A stretch of DNA of 64,000 nucleotides, taken from the NCBI RefSeq assembly GCF_018100925.1, contig NZ_JAGJEH010000001.1:706112-770111 (forward strand). The letters run 5' to 3'. The notes under the pieces were generated by a model. The model did no database searches and was not told where the DNA came from. It saw nothing but the letters and a program-made list of their open reading frames with translations. The stretch comes from Pseudoalteromonas luteoviolacea. Its GTDB lineage: Bacteria; Pseudomonadota; Gammaproteobacteria; Enterobacterales; Alteromonadaceae. Positions 27,545 through 37,400 of this stretch are shown here, piece after piece. Each line of letters begins with the position of its first letter. The first letter of the stretch is position 1. The translations under genes and the position numbers were made by a program.

Positions 27545-29188
27545 ATGGTAATAAACCAAACTGATTTTAAATTGCGCTTCATCAATATCCCGCTTTTTTT
27601 ACTTTTTGTATTTTCTCTAGTATTTGGCTTTCGAGCTGTGGCGTCCAGCTTTGCTGCAATACCAGATCTAGCAACTACGCCACTTGGAAACAAGGTCGCC
27701 GTGTCTTGTCATAACTGTTATAACGGGCCGTGGAACCAGGTTTATAATTTGGGGCAGGCAAATTCAAAAATTAATAAAGCATTAAGTAATGGTGCCAATT
27801 TAATTGAGCTTGATCTTGCATACAATACAAATAACTCTCCAAACATATGCGTTAGCCACGAAGGTGTTGAAGCCAATTTATGCAAGAGCCCACAGCCAAG
27901 TTTGGAAGGAATTTTAAGCAATTCGACACTAAAACGGTCTAAGGCGTCTTTATTTATTGAGATCACTAGGATCACAGCCGAAGACGAGCAAAACTTTACG
28001 ACCGAATTTTTAGATACTCTGCTTAAATACCCTGAATATGCAGCTTCTCATCGCCCTATTTACTTTCGAGCATTTCAAAACAAGCTAGGTTATTTGACAA
28101 AAATTCAAAATGAACTAAACAACAACCACCGCTACGCGTCTATTCGAAACCATGTGCGTTTTTCAGTTCTATACATTGATAGAAACTGGGGAGGTGCAGG
28201 TTCAATTAAAGCACTGCAACAAAAGATTAAAAAACAAATCGCTGACAATAATTTTCATATTGCAGAGTTTAATTTTCAAATGAAAGACCTATTGAGTGCA
28301 ACTCGTTACTCAAAATCACTAGGATTGGATGTCGGTATTTTTACGATTCCGGCGCGCTTTGGTGATGCTATGACGGCTGCGCTTAGAAACGAAGTTGACC
28401 AAATTACCACTGAATATCGAGTTGACCTTACTCGAGACGTGATAGAAGAGAAAAACCAAATCGCATACTTGAATGCCGCAGGCTGCCAATCTCAATCGGA
28501 TAGTCAGGTGTCTTATTCTTACAATTATCTTGGCGGCAAGAATACAGTAAATGAATTAGTCAATATACCGGCTACGCCAAGCAGTTATGGTACGCCTGCG
28601 CTATGGTTTGACTCAGCAGGAGAAGATAGATTTTCGTGCTCGCTCGACTTCAGAAGCAACCAGGGCTTATCATCTCGTGCTTTGTCACTTGGGAACAGGA
28701 ATAATGCCCAGGGTGAAGGTTTTTTAGTCACAGCGAATGTCAACTTTGATAAGTTGAATAATCTGCCTGAGGGCACAATGGCAATTGTAAATAAATCACA
28801 ATCTGGAGGCTTCGCTCTAGAGTTGGTCAAACAAGGGAGCCAAGTGAAAATAAGGTTCGGTGTTCACGTTAATGGCGCTTATCGCTACAAGAGCTACGAT
28901 ATAAACAATACAGGGATCTCGGGTGCCAATTCAAAGCTTAACTTAACCGACGCGTACTTTCTAATAGGCGCTTATGACGGGAATGGCGGTGTTTACTTGT
29001 GGATAGATAATCGACAATCTGGACATGTTGATAGCTACAACGGTACCGTAACGATACATAATGAAGATATTCTGATTGGCGCAGATCCAGAACCTTCTGC
29101 GGCAAAAGGTGCGCGCTTTTTCTTTGATGGATTAATTCAACAAGTGTCAATTTTGGCTTGGGATGATCACAACACCGGTACTAATTAG
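27545..29188 (+). CDS. Exported GDPD/PLC-like phosphodiesterase with C-terminal LamG-like domain
   Basis: 547 residues from ATG 27545. A hydrophobic signal (about 14-38) leads to a TIM-barrel-like domain (about 45-320) with the four-residue signature of the glycerophosphodiester phosphodiesterase / sphingomyelinase D superfamily: H56 (SCHNCYNG), E88 and D90 (LIELDL) and H105 (VSHEG). The C-terminal part (about 365-545) looks like a LamG/concanavalin-type beta-sandwich (ALWFDSAGEDRF, YFLIGAYDGNGGVYLWIDNRQSG). Likely a secreted phospholipid-cleaving enzyme with a carbohydrate- or surface-binding tail. PI-PLC-like is an alternative. The PLAT gene is just upstream. The ribosome site is weak. Confidence 0.78.
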   Translation: MVINQTDFKLRFINIPLFLLFVFSLVFGFRAVASSFAAIPDLATTPLGNKVAVSCHNCYNGPWNQVYNLGQANSKINKALSNGANLIELDLAYNTNNSPNICVSHEGVEANLCKSPQPSLEGILSNSTLKRSKASLFIEITRITAEDEQNFTTEFLDTLLKYPEYAASHRPIYFRAFQNKLGYLTKIQNELNNNHRYASIRNHVRFSVLYIDRNWGGAGSIKALQQKIKKQIADNNFHIAEFNFQMKDLLSATRYSKSLGLDVGIFTIPARFGDAMTAALRNEVDQITTEYRVDLTRDVIEEKNQIAYLNAAGCQSQSDSQVSYSYNYLGGKNTVNELVNIPATPSSYGTPALWFDSAGEDRFSCSLDFRSNQGLSSRALSLGNRNNAQGEGFLVTANVNFDKLNNLPEGTMAIVNKSQSGGFALELVKQGSQVKIRFGVHVNGAYRYKSYDINNTGISGANSKLNLTDAYFLIGAYDGNGGVYLWIDNRQSGHVDSYNGTVTIHNEDILIGADPEPSAAKGARFFFDGLIQQVSILAWDDHNTGTN

Positions 29189-29252
29189 TGTTCGAAAAAA
29201 GAGTAAAATAGCCCTGCAGCCTCTAGGTTCTAGCTTGAGCAATGCAAAATAA

Positions 29253-29279
29253 TAGGCCCTACCAATTTGGTAAGGCCTA
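29253..29279. terminator. Hairpin between convergent phosphodiesterase and immunity genes
   Basis: Imperfect 11-bp stem (TAGGCC-TACC / GGTA-GGCCTA) with AATTT loop, between two convergent genes. No T run, so strength is uncertain. Confidence 0.5.
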
Positions 29280-29329
29280 AGAATTGAAAAGAGCATGTGT
29301 ACTTTCACGCTCCCTAACTTTTCATGTTG

Positions 29330-30232
29330 TTAACACTTCAAGTTAGCATAAGGAAAATACTGTTCTTTAAATTCGATAAGTTCCGCCTCAGTAATATCAA
29401 TTAGATTGTATGCTACAAGCTCTTTTACCTTTGGCATTTGGTGCTGTGATAGCGTGTTAAGGCAATCTCTAGTCATATCAGAAATGTTAAATTCATCAAT
29501 TGACCATTCACTTACCTGTTTACAAATTTGCCCTAAACCTTCCGGAGGAACATTGAAAAGCTCAATACTCAGCGGTCCAGTCCCCATGTGTTGCTCTAAA
29601 CTAGGAAGATCTGCAAGGTAAAACAATTCGCCACTAGTACGCTCCTTAAGACCAAATAATTGGTAGCCTCGACCGCAAATATTTATGGTACTTAGGGTAT
29701 TCTCAGGTCCAGAAAAATACACGTTAATTGATCCTGCCTTTTCGATGCTAGTTAGGCGCTCCATTGTAGATATGCGGTATGAACTTAACTTATCTGGGGA
29801 ATTCCAAGAATAAGTGTGTTGCATATTACCTTTGTTAACAACTAAATCAGAATATGCATTTGAGTCGCTAAAGTGTTGACAACAACCTTCCTCGGCTTTG
29901 CCATCAACATAACACTCAATATCACTGATTAGACTATTAGGTCCAGGTACAAAAACATAACCTGTATAGGGTTTGCCCTGAAACTCTAAAACTCGATAGC
30001 TCTCCCAATATTCATCCAATAAATCATCAAGTATCCCCATGGACGGCGACTGTTGATATGGAAATTGGTGTTCTTCACTCGTTTCCCCTTCGGTATACGA
30101 TTGAAAGCGAGTAACAACTCCCTTTTCCGTAGATAATGCAATGCCCGAAAAGGGCACTCCACTATAATAAACGCGGTCGTCTTTAAGCAATAGAGCCTCA
30201 GACAACACAACCATAGGCGCGTAATATGACAT
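29330..30232 (-). CDS. Probable immunity protein for the adjacent deaminase toxin
   Basis: 300 residues, cytoplasmic (no signal peptide). The ATG overlaps the toxin stop codon by one base (TAATG) with AGGGG ahead, so the two are cotranslated. The N-terminal part carries two MORN-like units: YYSGVPFSGIALSTEKGVV (about 22-40) and FQGKPYTGYVFVPGPNS (about 83-99) followed by a polar VDGKAEEG. The rest is unrecognised and ends in an acidic helical segment (ITEAELIEFKEQYFP). Position directly after a C-terminal toxin domain, the soluble nature and MORN-like repeats are typical of immunity genes. Neutralisation of this toxin is inferred, not shown by homology to a named immunity family. Confidence 0.68.
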   Translation of the reverse strand: MSYYAPMVVLSEALLLKDDRVYYSGVPFSGIALSTEKGVVTRFQSYTEGETSEEHQFPYQQSPSMGILDDLLDEYWESYRVLEFQGKPYTGYVFVPGPNSLISDIECYVDGKAEEGCCQHFSDSNAYSDLVVNKGNMQHTYSWNSPDKLSSYRISTMERLTSIEKAGSINVYFSGPENTLSTINICGRGYQLFGLKERTSGELFYLADLPSLEQHMGTGPLSIELFNVPPEGLGQICKQVSEWSIDEFNISDMTRDCLNTLSQHQMPKVKELVAYNLIDITEAELIEFKEQYFPYANLKC

Positions 30233-33200
30233 TATGGTGCCCCTGTTGCTTTTGTTTCTCCTGTAAGTATTTTAAACCTATCAAGAATACCAGTACAGTT
30301 TAGGCAGGCTTTAAATGGCTTTCCTGCATCGTCACCCTTTAGTTTAACGGTGGCTATTCTAAAGTTTTTGGGGTCCATATGTGGGTATTTGTGCAATATA
30401 GCGTTTGCAGCCCTAACCTCAGCGTGCAATGCTGGGGCAGCTGCATTGCCTGACGGTATTGCAATTCCATGCTTTTGAGCGTGTTGTAAATAACGCCTTA
30501 TTTCAGTTTCTAAAACAGGGTGCAGTGGTTCGACGTCCTGTTTGTAGAAGTTCTTTTTCAAGAGCTTCATATATGCATTATGATCTGTAATAATCAGTGT
30601 TTGAGGCTCTGAGCCCCACTTAATACCATTACTGCCATCTGGTAAAACTATTCTATTTAACCCTGAAGCTTTACCAGTAAAATTGAAGAATGCTTCGGTT
30701 TTAGTGTTGACCGTTGAACCTGGTATAAAAGCTTTAGCGATCGCGGTTCTGTTCTTGACAAGCGGCGTTTGGCCATCGCCATGCTTAAGCAAGTACTCTG
30801 CGTCATCAACTAACTCTCGAACAAAGTTTTTCTCTTCTCTATGTATAAACCTTCGGACAATTCCTTCTCTACTTGTGCGCTTTAAGGCTTCTTTTACGAC
30901 TTTAGTACCAAGCTTGGCTATTAAAGCTGCAGCACCAAACTCTTCCAAAGCTTCAATGAGAGGTAAGTACTCAACATATCTATTCCAGCGATGTTGGAAT
31001 ATCTCTCTAACAGCATCGATACCTTTTACTTCGTTCATATTTGAAGCGTCAATCGTTAACTTCATTTCGATGAACGCATTTACTGCACCAGCTGCGGCAG
31101 CCATCTGTCCGAACTCTTTCCAGTTAAAATGTATTATCTCACTATCAAGGTTGTTAAAAGATGTAGCTACGACCGTGCCATACTCTTCTACAAGCTTGGC
31201 TTTTTGTACAGGTGTGCCTGTAGAAAGGATTTCCATTACAGCAATATCATGCAGGAGTGTAGCCTCAGCGCCTGAAATTTCAGTATTGGCCAGCGTAATA
31301 TCATCAAATGCAGAAGGAAGTTTAACGCCATCCTTAAGCAAATCACCAACAGTATAAGTTTCTAAAAATGCAGCTTGCAGTAGTTCGTATTCTTCTAGAG
31401 CGCCAAGGAGTACAACCGCCCTTCTATACTCAAGGCTCATTGTTCTAAAAGTAGAACCTTGAGAAATAGCTTGTCCGTTGTTAGCAGCAGAGTTAATCGC
31501 ATTGGCTGTGCCTTTAGCAACAAATGCAGACAGTCCAGCGATTAGTCTAGTTATATCTGCACTCTGGGCTTGTAGTGTATTGAGTTCAGATATTGCCTCA
31601 CGAAGTCGCGTCCAATGATAGAGCTCTGATGGGCTGATTGTTTTGTTTTCATAGTAGTACTTGATTTCTTCTTCAGACATACCGGCCGCATCTACGCCGA
31701 CATGCTTTTGCAGCCAAGCAGCTACATCTTCACCTTCTTTAGTGAGCTTATCTACTTGAGGATCATATTGACTGGCGACAAACTTAGCCGCAACTGAACC
31801 AGAAGCGCCAGCAGCACAATCTTGCGATTTACTACCTGAAGTTGATTGAACTGAGGCTAAAAGGCAACCCGTAGCAGCATGTGCAATATACTTCATTGCT
31901 TCATTGAAACTACTTTTCTCAATATTCTGCGCAATCCCCTTACCAACTTCATTTATAGCTTGAAGTTTGAGTGAATTAACGAACGCATTGCCTAACGTAT
32001 CAAGAGATTTTCCACTTATAAGCGTCTCTACCCCAGCTCTAACGGCTGAAGACACGACAACTTGAGCGGCTTGATTACCTATAGAAATCAATTCATCGGC
32101 GTTGGCTATAGCAGCGTCTGGCAAAATTTTATCAAAGAATTTAATGCCCTCTAGTTCTTGCAGAAGACCCGCAGTTACCATAGAGATAGCCAAAGATCGA
32201 AGGTTATCACTTTCGGTGATGGATTTGATAGCGCCATCTATCCCTTCACCGTTGGCAATACTCGTCGCAGCTTGAGTCGCAAGTGTTGCTGCGCCCGCTG
32301 AAAGTGCTGCGGCAGAAAAAGTGCCTTGGCCAACAGCTTGTGCAATCGCACCTTCCGCTCCAATCCAATTTGCGCCAGCAGGACCCATTGCGACCGATAC
32401 CGCGATTGCAATAATCGCCATTGCTGCCGGACTTAAGTTGCTTGTTTTTTCGTGTTTGTGGACTTTCTCAAGTTTCGTATAAACCACATCAAGCAAGCTG
32501 TTGCACTGTTTAAAGTCAGGGTCAGCCTCTATTGCTGCATAGGCATAATCAGAGAAACCGTCTGGTGTGGTCGCCGAAGCCTGGGGAGGACAAGCGTATT
32601 TCGGATCGTTGTATATATCAGCCATCCAAGAGAGGCTCTTGGTAGAGCTTAATCCATTTACGACATCGGTAATCGACTCGCCCTGGTATTGACCTAATTC
32701 TAAGGTAAGTCCAGCAGTGGCATTAACACGAACTCCGCCGATAATGTCATTGTATATGGCTGTATCAACTGTATCTTGCTTAGTTTCTGTCTTTATTTTC
32801 CAGAAACCTTTTTTCACTTTGTTGTAGAAGTAATGATCTTGCTGTTTCGCCAGAAGTAAATGCACTTTTCCGTTGTAAGCATCTATTTCAGCGCCTTGAG
32901 TTGACGTGATTTTGGTAGCTTTTAATGTGATGTCACCATATTCAGAACTGATTACGATGCCCTTGCCTGCGTCTAACACAGAGCGGATTGCAATTGTCTC
33001 AAATTCTTGTTCAGTCTCAGTGGTTTTACCCCACTTCCTGTCCATGGTGCCAGAGTATTCATCAAATTCATTGAGAATGTATATACCGTTGTCAGACAGA
33101 ATTTCGATTACGCCTTTGTCTGCATGCAACTCAGAAGCAATTATTTCGATAATACCGGACGCATAGAGACTAATATTATCTTTTGCAGTCAACATAGACT

Positions 33201-34452
33201 GAATATAGTTAGTGCCGTTTTTTGTCTTGTGGCCACCTCTAATTTTAAAGCTCGCTGCGTTTTGTAGTTTGACTGCACCGATCATGATATTACCGTCAGC
33301 TGAAAGTGTAATACTCCCACCATTGGCATTCGCAGTTGCGCCAGCAAACTCCATGTCGCCGTATGTTTTAATTGAAATACTGCCACCAGCATTTATAGAG
33401 GCGATAGAGCCTAAATAGTCTGAGTAACCATGCACTGTTTTAAATCTATGTACAAAGGTCTTTTGCACATAATTGCCCGCGACTATGTCGACGTTCCGTT
33501 CAGAGTTTATCTGCCCATAGTTGTATAAGGTTCCTGTCGCTACGCCTTGAACTTTACCTGAAGCGTCAGGTAAAAAGCTCACACCCGCATAAATACGAGA
33601 CGCGGAATTGTCGATGCTGATACTTGATTTAGAACCGATGACCAAGTCGTTGATAGTGGTAAATACAGTATCGCGCTGCAATTTAATATCGGCATTGGTG
33701 ATCTGAGCTGATTTGAAAGTTGCATTAGATTTTCTAAACTCTACAGTATGTTGACCGTCAGTATCACGGTCTTCTACGGTAGCCTTTTGTAGGTGAACAA
33801 CTGGCACTAATACGTATTCACCTCCTATTGAGCGACGTTCTGGCCAGATAAAGTCCGCCTTCATCGTATCGGCGATACCCTCGGGTAACGTATCGGCAAA
33901 CCGGTATTTAAAAGTACTCTTACTGGCAACAGTTTTTGCGTTCGCATATAACTGGCTGATTTGAGCCTGCTCGCTGGTAAACGTAGTTTTGTAATAAGTA
34001 CGACCAATCAAGCGCTTGATTTGCGAACCGATAAGTTTGCGCTGAACAAAGCTATCGCCAACGAGTTTGTTTAGTGGATAGATTGTCCTTTCTTGAGGAA
34101 CAAAAAAAGTGATATTGCCAGCTATCGGGATCCAATCAATAGCGATTTCACTAGGTACACGATGCAAGTAGCTTGACTGCAATACAGAGTGAAATTCTTC
34201 TATTGTCTGGTTTGCGTAATTCCCTGGTGGTTTTGGAATATACTTCGAGCGCTCATACAAATATGTTTGTATCGCAGAGCGAGCAAACAATTGCTCAGCA
34301 GATAATTCCTGCTGAAAGAGTCCATTTGATGCACTTGTCATCGCCGCAGCAACACTAGGAATAGTAAGCTGCAACATCATAAATAAAGTTAAAACGTAGC
34401 TAGTGGCTCTGTGCCATAAAGAACGCTTCATTGTATCCATAGGCGCATTCAT
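30232..34452 (-). CDS. Polymorphic toxin: hemagglutinin-like exoprotein with DUF637 and C-terminal deaminase toxin domain
   Basis: 1406 residues. GGAGG lies 9 bases before ATG 34452. Signal peptide about 8-36 (TSYVLTLFMMLQLTIPSVAAA). Residues about 200-600 form filamentous-hemagglutinin-type beta-helix repeats (INAGGSISIKTYGDMEFAGA, ANGGSITLSADGNIMIG). A hydrophobic stretch near 674-700 leads into a DUF637-type pretoxin region (about 700-890; AGVETLISGKSL, HAATGCLLASV, DCAAGASGS). A long helical part follows, and the last 130 residues are a deaminase fold with H1343-A-E1345 and C1383-LN-C1386, the zinc-site pattern of YwqJ-like toxin deaminases. It probably deaminates a base in target-cell nucleic acid. 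No TpsB transporter is encoded nearby. Confidence 0.85.
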   Translation of the reverse strand: MNAPMDTMKRSLWHRATSYVLTLFMMLQLTIPSVAAAMTSASNGLFQQELSAEQLFARSAIQTYLYERSKYIPKPPGNYANQTIEEFHSVLQSSYLHRVPSEIAIDWIPIAGNITFFVPQERTIYPLNKLVGDSFVQRKLIGSQIKRLIGRTYYKTTFTSEQAQISQLYANAKTVASKSTFKYRFADTLPEGIADTMKADFIWPERRSIGGEYVLVPVVHLQKATVEDRDTDGQHTVEFRKSNATFKSAQITNADIKLQRDTVFTTINDLVIGSKSSISIDNSASRIYAGVSFLPDASGKVQGVATGTLYNYGQINSERNVDIVAGNYVQKTFVHRFKTVHGYSDYLGSIASINAGGSISIKTYGDMEFAGATANANGGSITLSADGNIMIGAVKLQNAASFKIRGGHKTKNGTNYIQSMLTAKDNISLYASGIIEIIASELHADKGVIEILSDNGIYILNEFDEYSGTMDRKWGKTTETEQEFETIAIRSVLDAGKGIVISSEYGDITLKATKITSTQGAEIDAYNGKVHLLLAKQQDHYFYNKVKKGFWKIKTETKQDTVDTAIYNDIIGGVRVNATAGLTLELGQYQGESITDVVNGLSSTKSLSWMADIYNDPKYACPPQASATTPDGFSDYAYAAIEADPDFKQCNSLLDVVYTKLEKVHKHEKTSNLSPAAMAIIAIAVSVAMGPAGANWIGAEGAIAQAVGQGTFSAAALSAGAATLATQAATSIANGEGIDGAIKSITESDNLRSLAISMVTAGLLQELEGIKFFDKILPDAAIANADELISIGNQAAQVVVSSAVRAGVETLISGKSLDTLGNAFVNSLKLQAINEVGKGIAQNIEKSSFNEAMKYIAHAATGCLLASVQSTSGSKSQDCAAGASGSVAAKFVASQYDPQVDKLTKEGEDVAAWLQKHVGVDAAGMSEEEIKYYYENKTISPSELYHWTRLREAISELNTLQAQSADITRLIAGLSAFVAKGTANAINSAANNGQAISQGSTFRTMSLEYRRAVVLLGALEEYELLQAAFLETYTVGDLLKDGVKLPSAFDDITLANTEISGAEATLLHDIAVMEILSTGTPVQKAKLVEEYGTVVATSFNNLDSEIIHFNWKEFGQMAAAAGAVNAFIEMKLTIDASNMNEVKGIDAVREIFQHRWNRYVEYLPLIEALEEFGAAALIAKLGTKVVKEALKRTSREGIVRRFIHREEKNFVRELVDDAEYLLKHGDGQTPLVKNRTAIAKAFIPGSTVNTKTEAFFNFTGKASGLNRIVLPDGSNGIKWGSEPQTLIITDHNAYMKLLKKNFYKQDVEPLHPVLETEIRRYLQHAQKHGIAIPSGNAAAPALHAEVRAANAILHKYPHMDPKNFRIATVKLKGDDAGKPFKACLNCTGILDRFKILTGETKATGAP

Positions 34453-37400
34453 TTTAAATTGCCTCCTTGTTCATTACTACCTGACGAAGCAGCTGACTGG
34501 ATTGGTAGTGTGTGAATAGAGCAGCCTTCACACGGTGGTGGCTCAATTGGACCTCCGCCGCCTCCGCCACCGTTGCCGCCGCCGACGTAATCAACAGTTT
34601 TGGTCTTGTTCGCGCTGTAACTCCCGCAGTACTTATTGCCATTGTATTGCGTACAAGCACGTACTCTATATCGGATTGTGCCGTCACTGCGTTTTGAGAA
34701 AGTTCGGTTTAGGCCTGTGGAGGTTGCACTGCCAAGTGACGAATCAATTTCATAAGTAGTATTTGGAACCAATACTGGCGACCAGCTGAAAGTAACTGCA
34801 CCCGTGTTTTGGTTGTAGCCAATGTCTCTAATAACTGGTGTTTTTGGCTTAGCGTTTTTAAACGTAGAGTAAAGCACTGTTTTAGAGTGGAGTTGATTTG
34901 GGTTATAGCTAACAACGTCTGTCACAAATTGAGTGCGCGCTAAGTCGTGAAAGAAACGGTTATAGTAACGGAATGTAATTTCAATATTACCGCTGCTATT
35001 TTGAGCTATATCGTATCGGCTATTTGGAAATGAATTGCCCCAATACCCATTAACTGTTCTTAAATCAGGTTCACTTGGGTTGTGATAAAACCTCTGTTGT
35101 ACCGAACCCGCACCATTGAAATTACCTTGGTATATGGCGATCATTTCTTTAATTTGTGCGTCGGTCTGTTCTGTTCCCGGTACGATACCATCTTTCGCAG
35201 CCTCTGCTGCTATATTTGTAACCCCCGCTGAGTGGTCAGATGGAAAACAGCGCTTATCATAGAAATCTTCTCCATCTAATACCAAGCGGCATTTATAGAT
35301 AGTGATGACCAAAATGTCGCCGTGATCATATTTGTCTACACGAGTGTTGTAGAAGAACATTTTGCCGAATTTAGTGGTTAATAAGTTTCCAGCGTTAACA
35401 AAAGCGTCCTGCTCTTTCTTTGTGTATGCTGCAATATAATCGTCGATACTTTTTTGTAAGAAATCTTCCACTTTAACTTGGGTTTCAACTAATATTTCTG
35501 AGCTCAACCCGTCAACATCATCTAAGAAAGAGGTGAATGTAGTTTGTGTGTAGTTGTCTTGGTAATTCTCATTGCCGCAACCTGTGACAATACATTTTAC
35601 AGAGGTACCAGCATTGGTTTCTGAAGAAGCCACAATCGCTATTGAAGCAAAATTGGTGTTATAGAAATTTGAGCGGCCATGAATCTGCATGAAGCTCATT
35701 AAGTTATTGAACACAGTTGATGACGTGCTAGTTAAAGGCGAATAATCAAATCTGCCAAAGCTATATAAAATAGCCATAGGAGATAACGCGTCTATGTGAG
35801 TTTCTAACTCGGTCCCATGTGTAATGTGTTTTTCTTCAGTACTATTTTGTTCTTTGCGAGCAAAAATATAACCTTTGGTGTCTACTCTATATCGCTCGTT
35901 CTGCATTACAGGGGTATTTATTGTAAAGGTTCCTGGGTTGTCCAAACCTAATATAGAGCTGCTGTTTAGCAAATACTTACTCGCATAAATATTAATAGAG
36001 TTTTGCGCTGTGATGCTCACACGTCGTGATTTGGCATAGTTCAGTTCTACTTTATCATCCCATATCTCGACTGAGCGACGAACTCTATAGTATGGGTTGA
36101 TGTTCTCGACTTGAGCCGCATTAATTGACAATTCAGAAGCAGAGATATGTGCTGAAAGTTCACTGACAGCAGATGATGGCGTGCTGTATCCGTTGCTGTT
36201 GTAAATACCGTAATCTGCGGCGTCTGATAGGTCACTTTGAATAGTTAGGTCGGATTTTTTAGCAATACTCGGTGCGACTTCTTGACGTGAACCATTGATG
36301 AAATAGCTGGTATCAAGAGTGACAACATTACCTAATATACGACCACCTAAGTGATTGAAAATAGCATCTTCAGCATATACCTTTAAATTGGTTGCATTGA
36401 GTGCTCGGCGGTTATCAAGTATTTTTGAGCCTACCTCTAGGTTCCCTGCGACTTCAATATAACCAGTATTTTTTAACGTGCCTTTAATTGATATTTCTGA
36501 ATTATGACTGGCAATCATTCCTGCGTTCTCAAAGTGCTCACCACTGAGAATATTTGCACCAGTATCAGATAATAATGTGCCCGCATTAATGACTTTGCCA
36601 TGGTTACTCTTTTTACTAGTGGTAACAATATCTATGTTGCCTGTAGGTACGAAGAAATCATCACCGACATGTCCCGATGCCATTAAATCAGATTGTGTTG
36701 ATAATTTTGTGCCTTTTGCAATTGTGACAGGTCGAGCACTGACAATTGCAATACCTGCACCGTGAATATTGCCACTGAAAGAGTTTACTGAGCTGACAGT
36801 TTCATCGGCATCTACAACTTCATGGTTATTGTAATTGACTGTGAGTGGTCCTGTAAAAAAGCTAAAACCTCCATTAACGCCAATTAACCCTGAATCGCTG
36901 ACAACGTGATTGGTACCCTGTTTTTGTGCTCTAAAAACAGAGTGAATATTGCCTGCTGTGCTAATTGTTTTTGCGTGTGTTTCAATGGATACGGCATCAG
37001 GAGCACTTAAGTTATTTAACGAAACTTGTCCGCCTGATGTATTTGTCAAATTGCCTACACTACTCATACTTGAAGATAGACCGGTGGAGTTAGTGGACGC
37101 AGCAAGTGTGATCCGTGGGTATCCGTTAAACGAGCAGCTAGTACATGAAATGGACCCATTTGCTGAGCTAACGATGAATATGATATTTGCAGAAATATCG
37201 CCAGACACAAAAGAAAGCGCACTGTTCAAGCTAATTGTGTCTGCGTGTATCACAACTGTTTTTAGCTGATTTTTTGGCGTTATTCCCGGTAATGAGTTGT
37301 GATCAAGCATTAACAAAGGACGCGTGATGTTGAAATTTTTAAGGCGATTGTATGATATGCCGTGACTGTTTGGTTCTGTCACGATAAATTTATCGACATC

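Noticed and set aside
30683..31357. 224-codon plus-strand frame inside the toxin gene
   Set aside because: It is antisense to the well-supported 1406-aa reading frame and its translation is low in features; a shadow frame.
34449..34452. Frameshift joining the two hemagglutinin-like genes into one
   Set aside because: The second gene has its own GGAGG ribosome site and its own signal peptide, so an ATGA-coupled two-gene design explains the overlap better than a frameshift.
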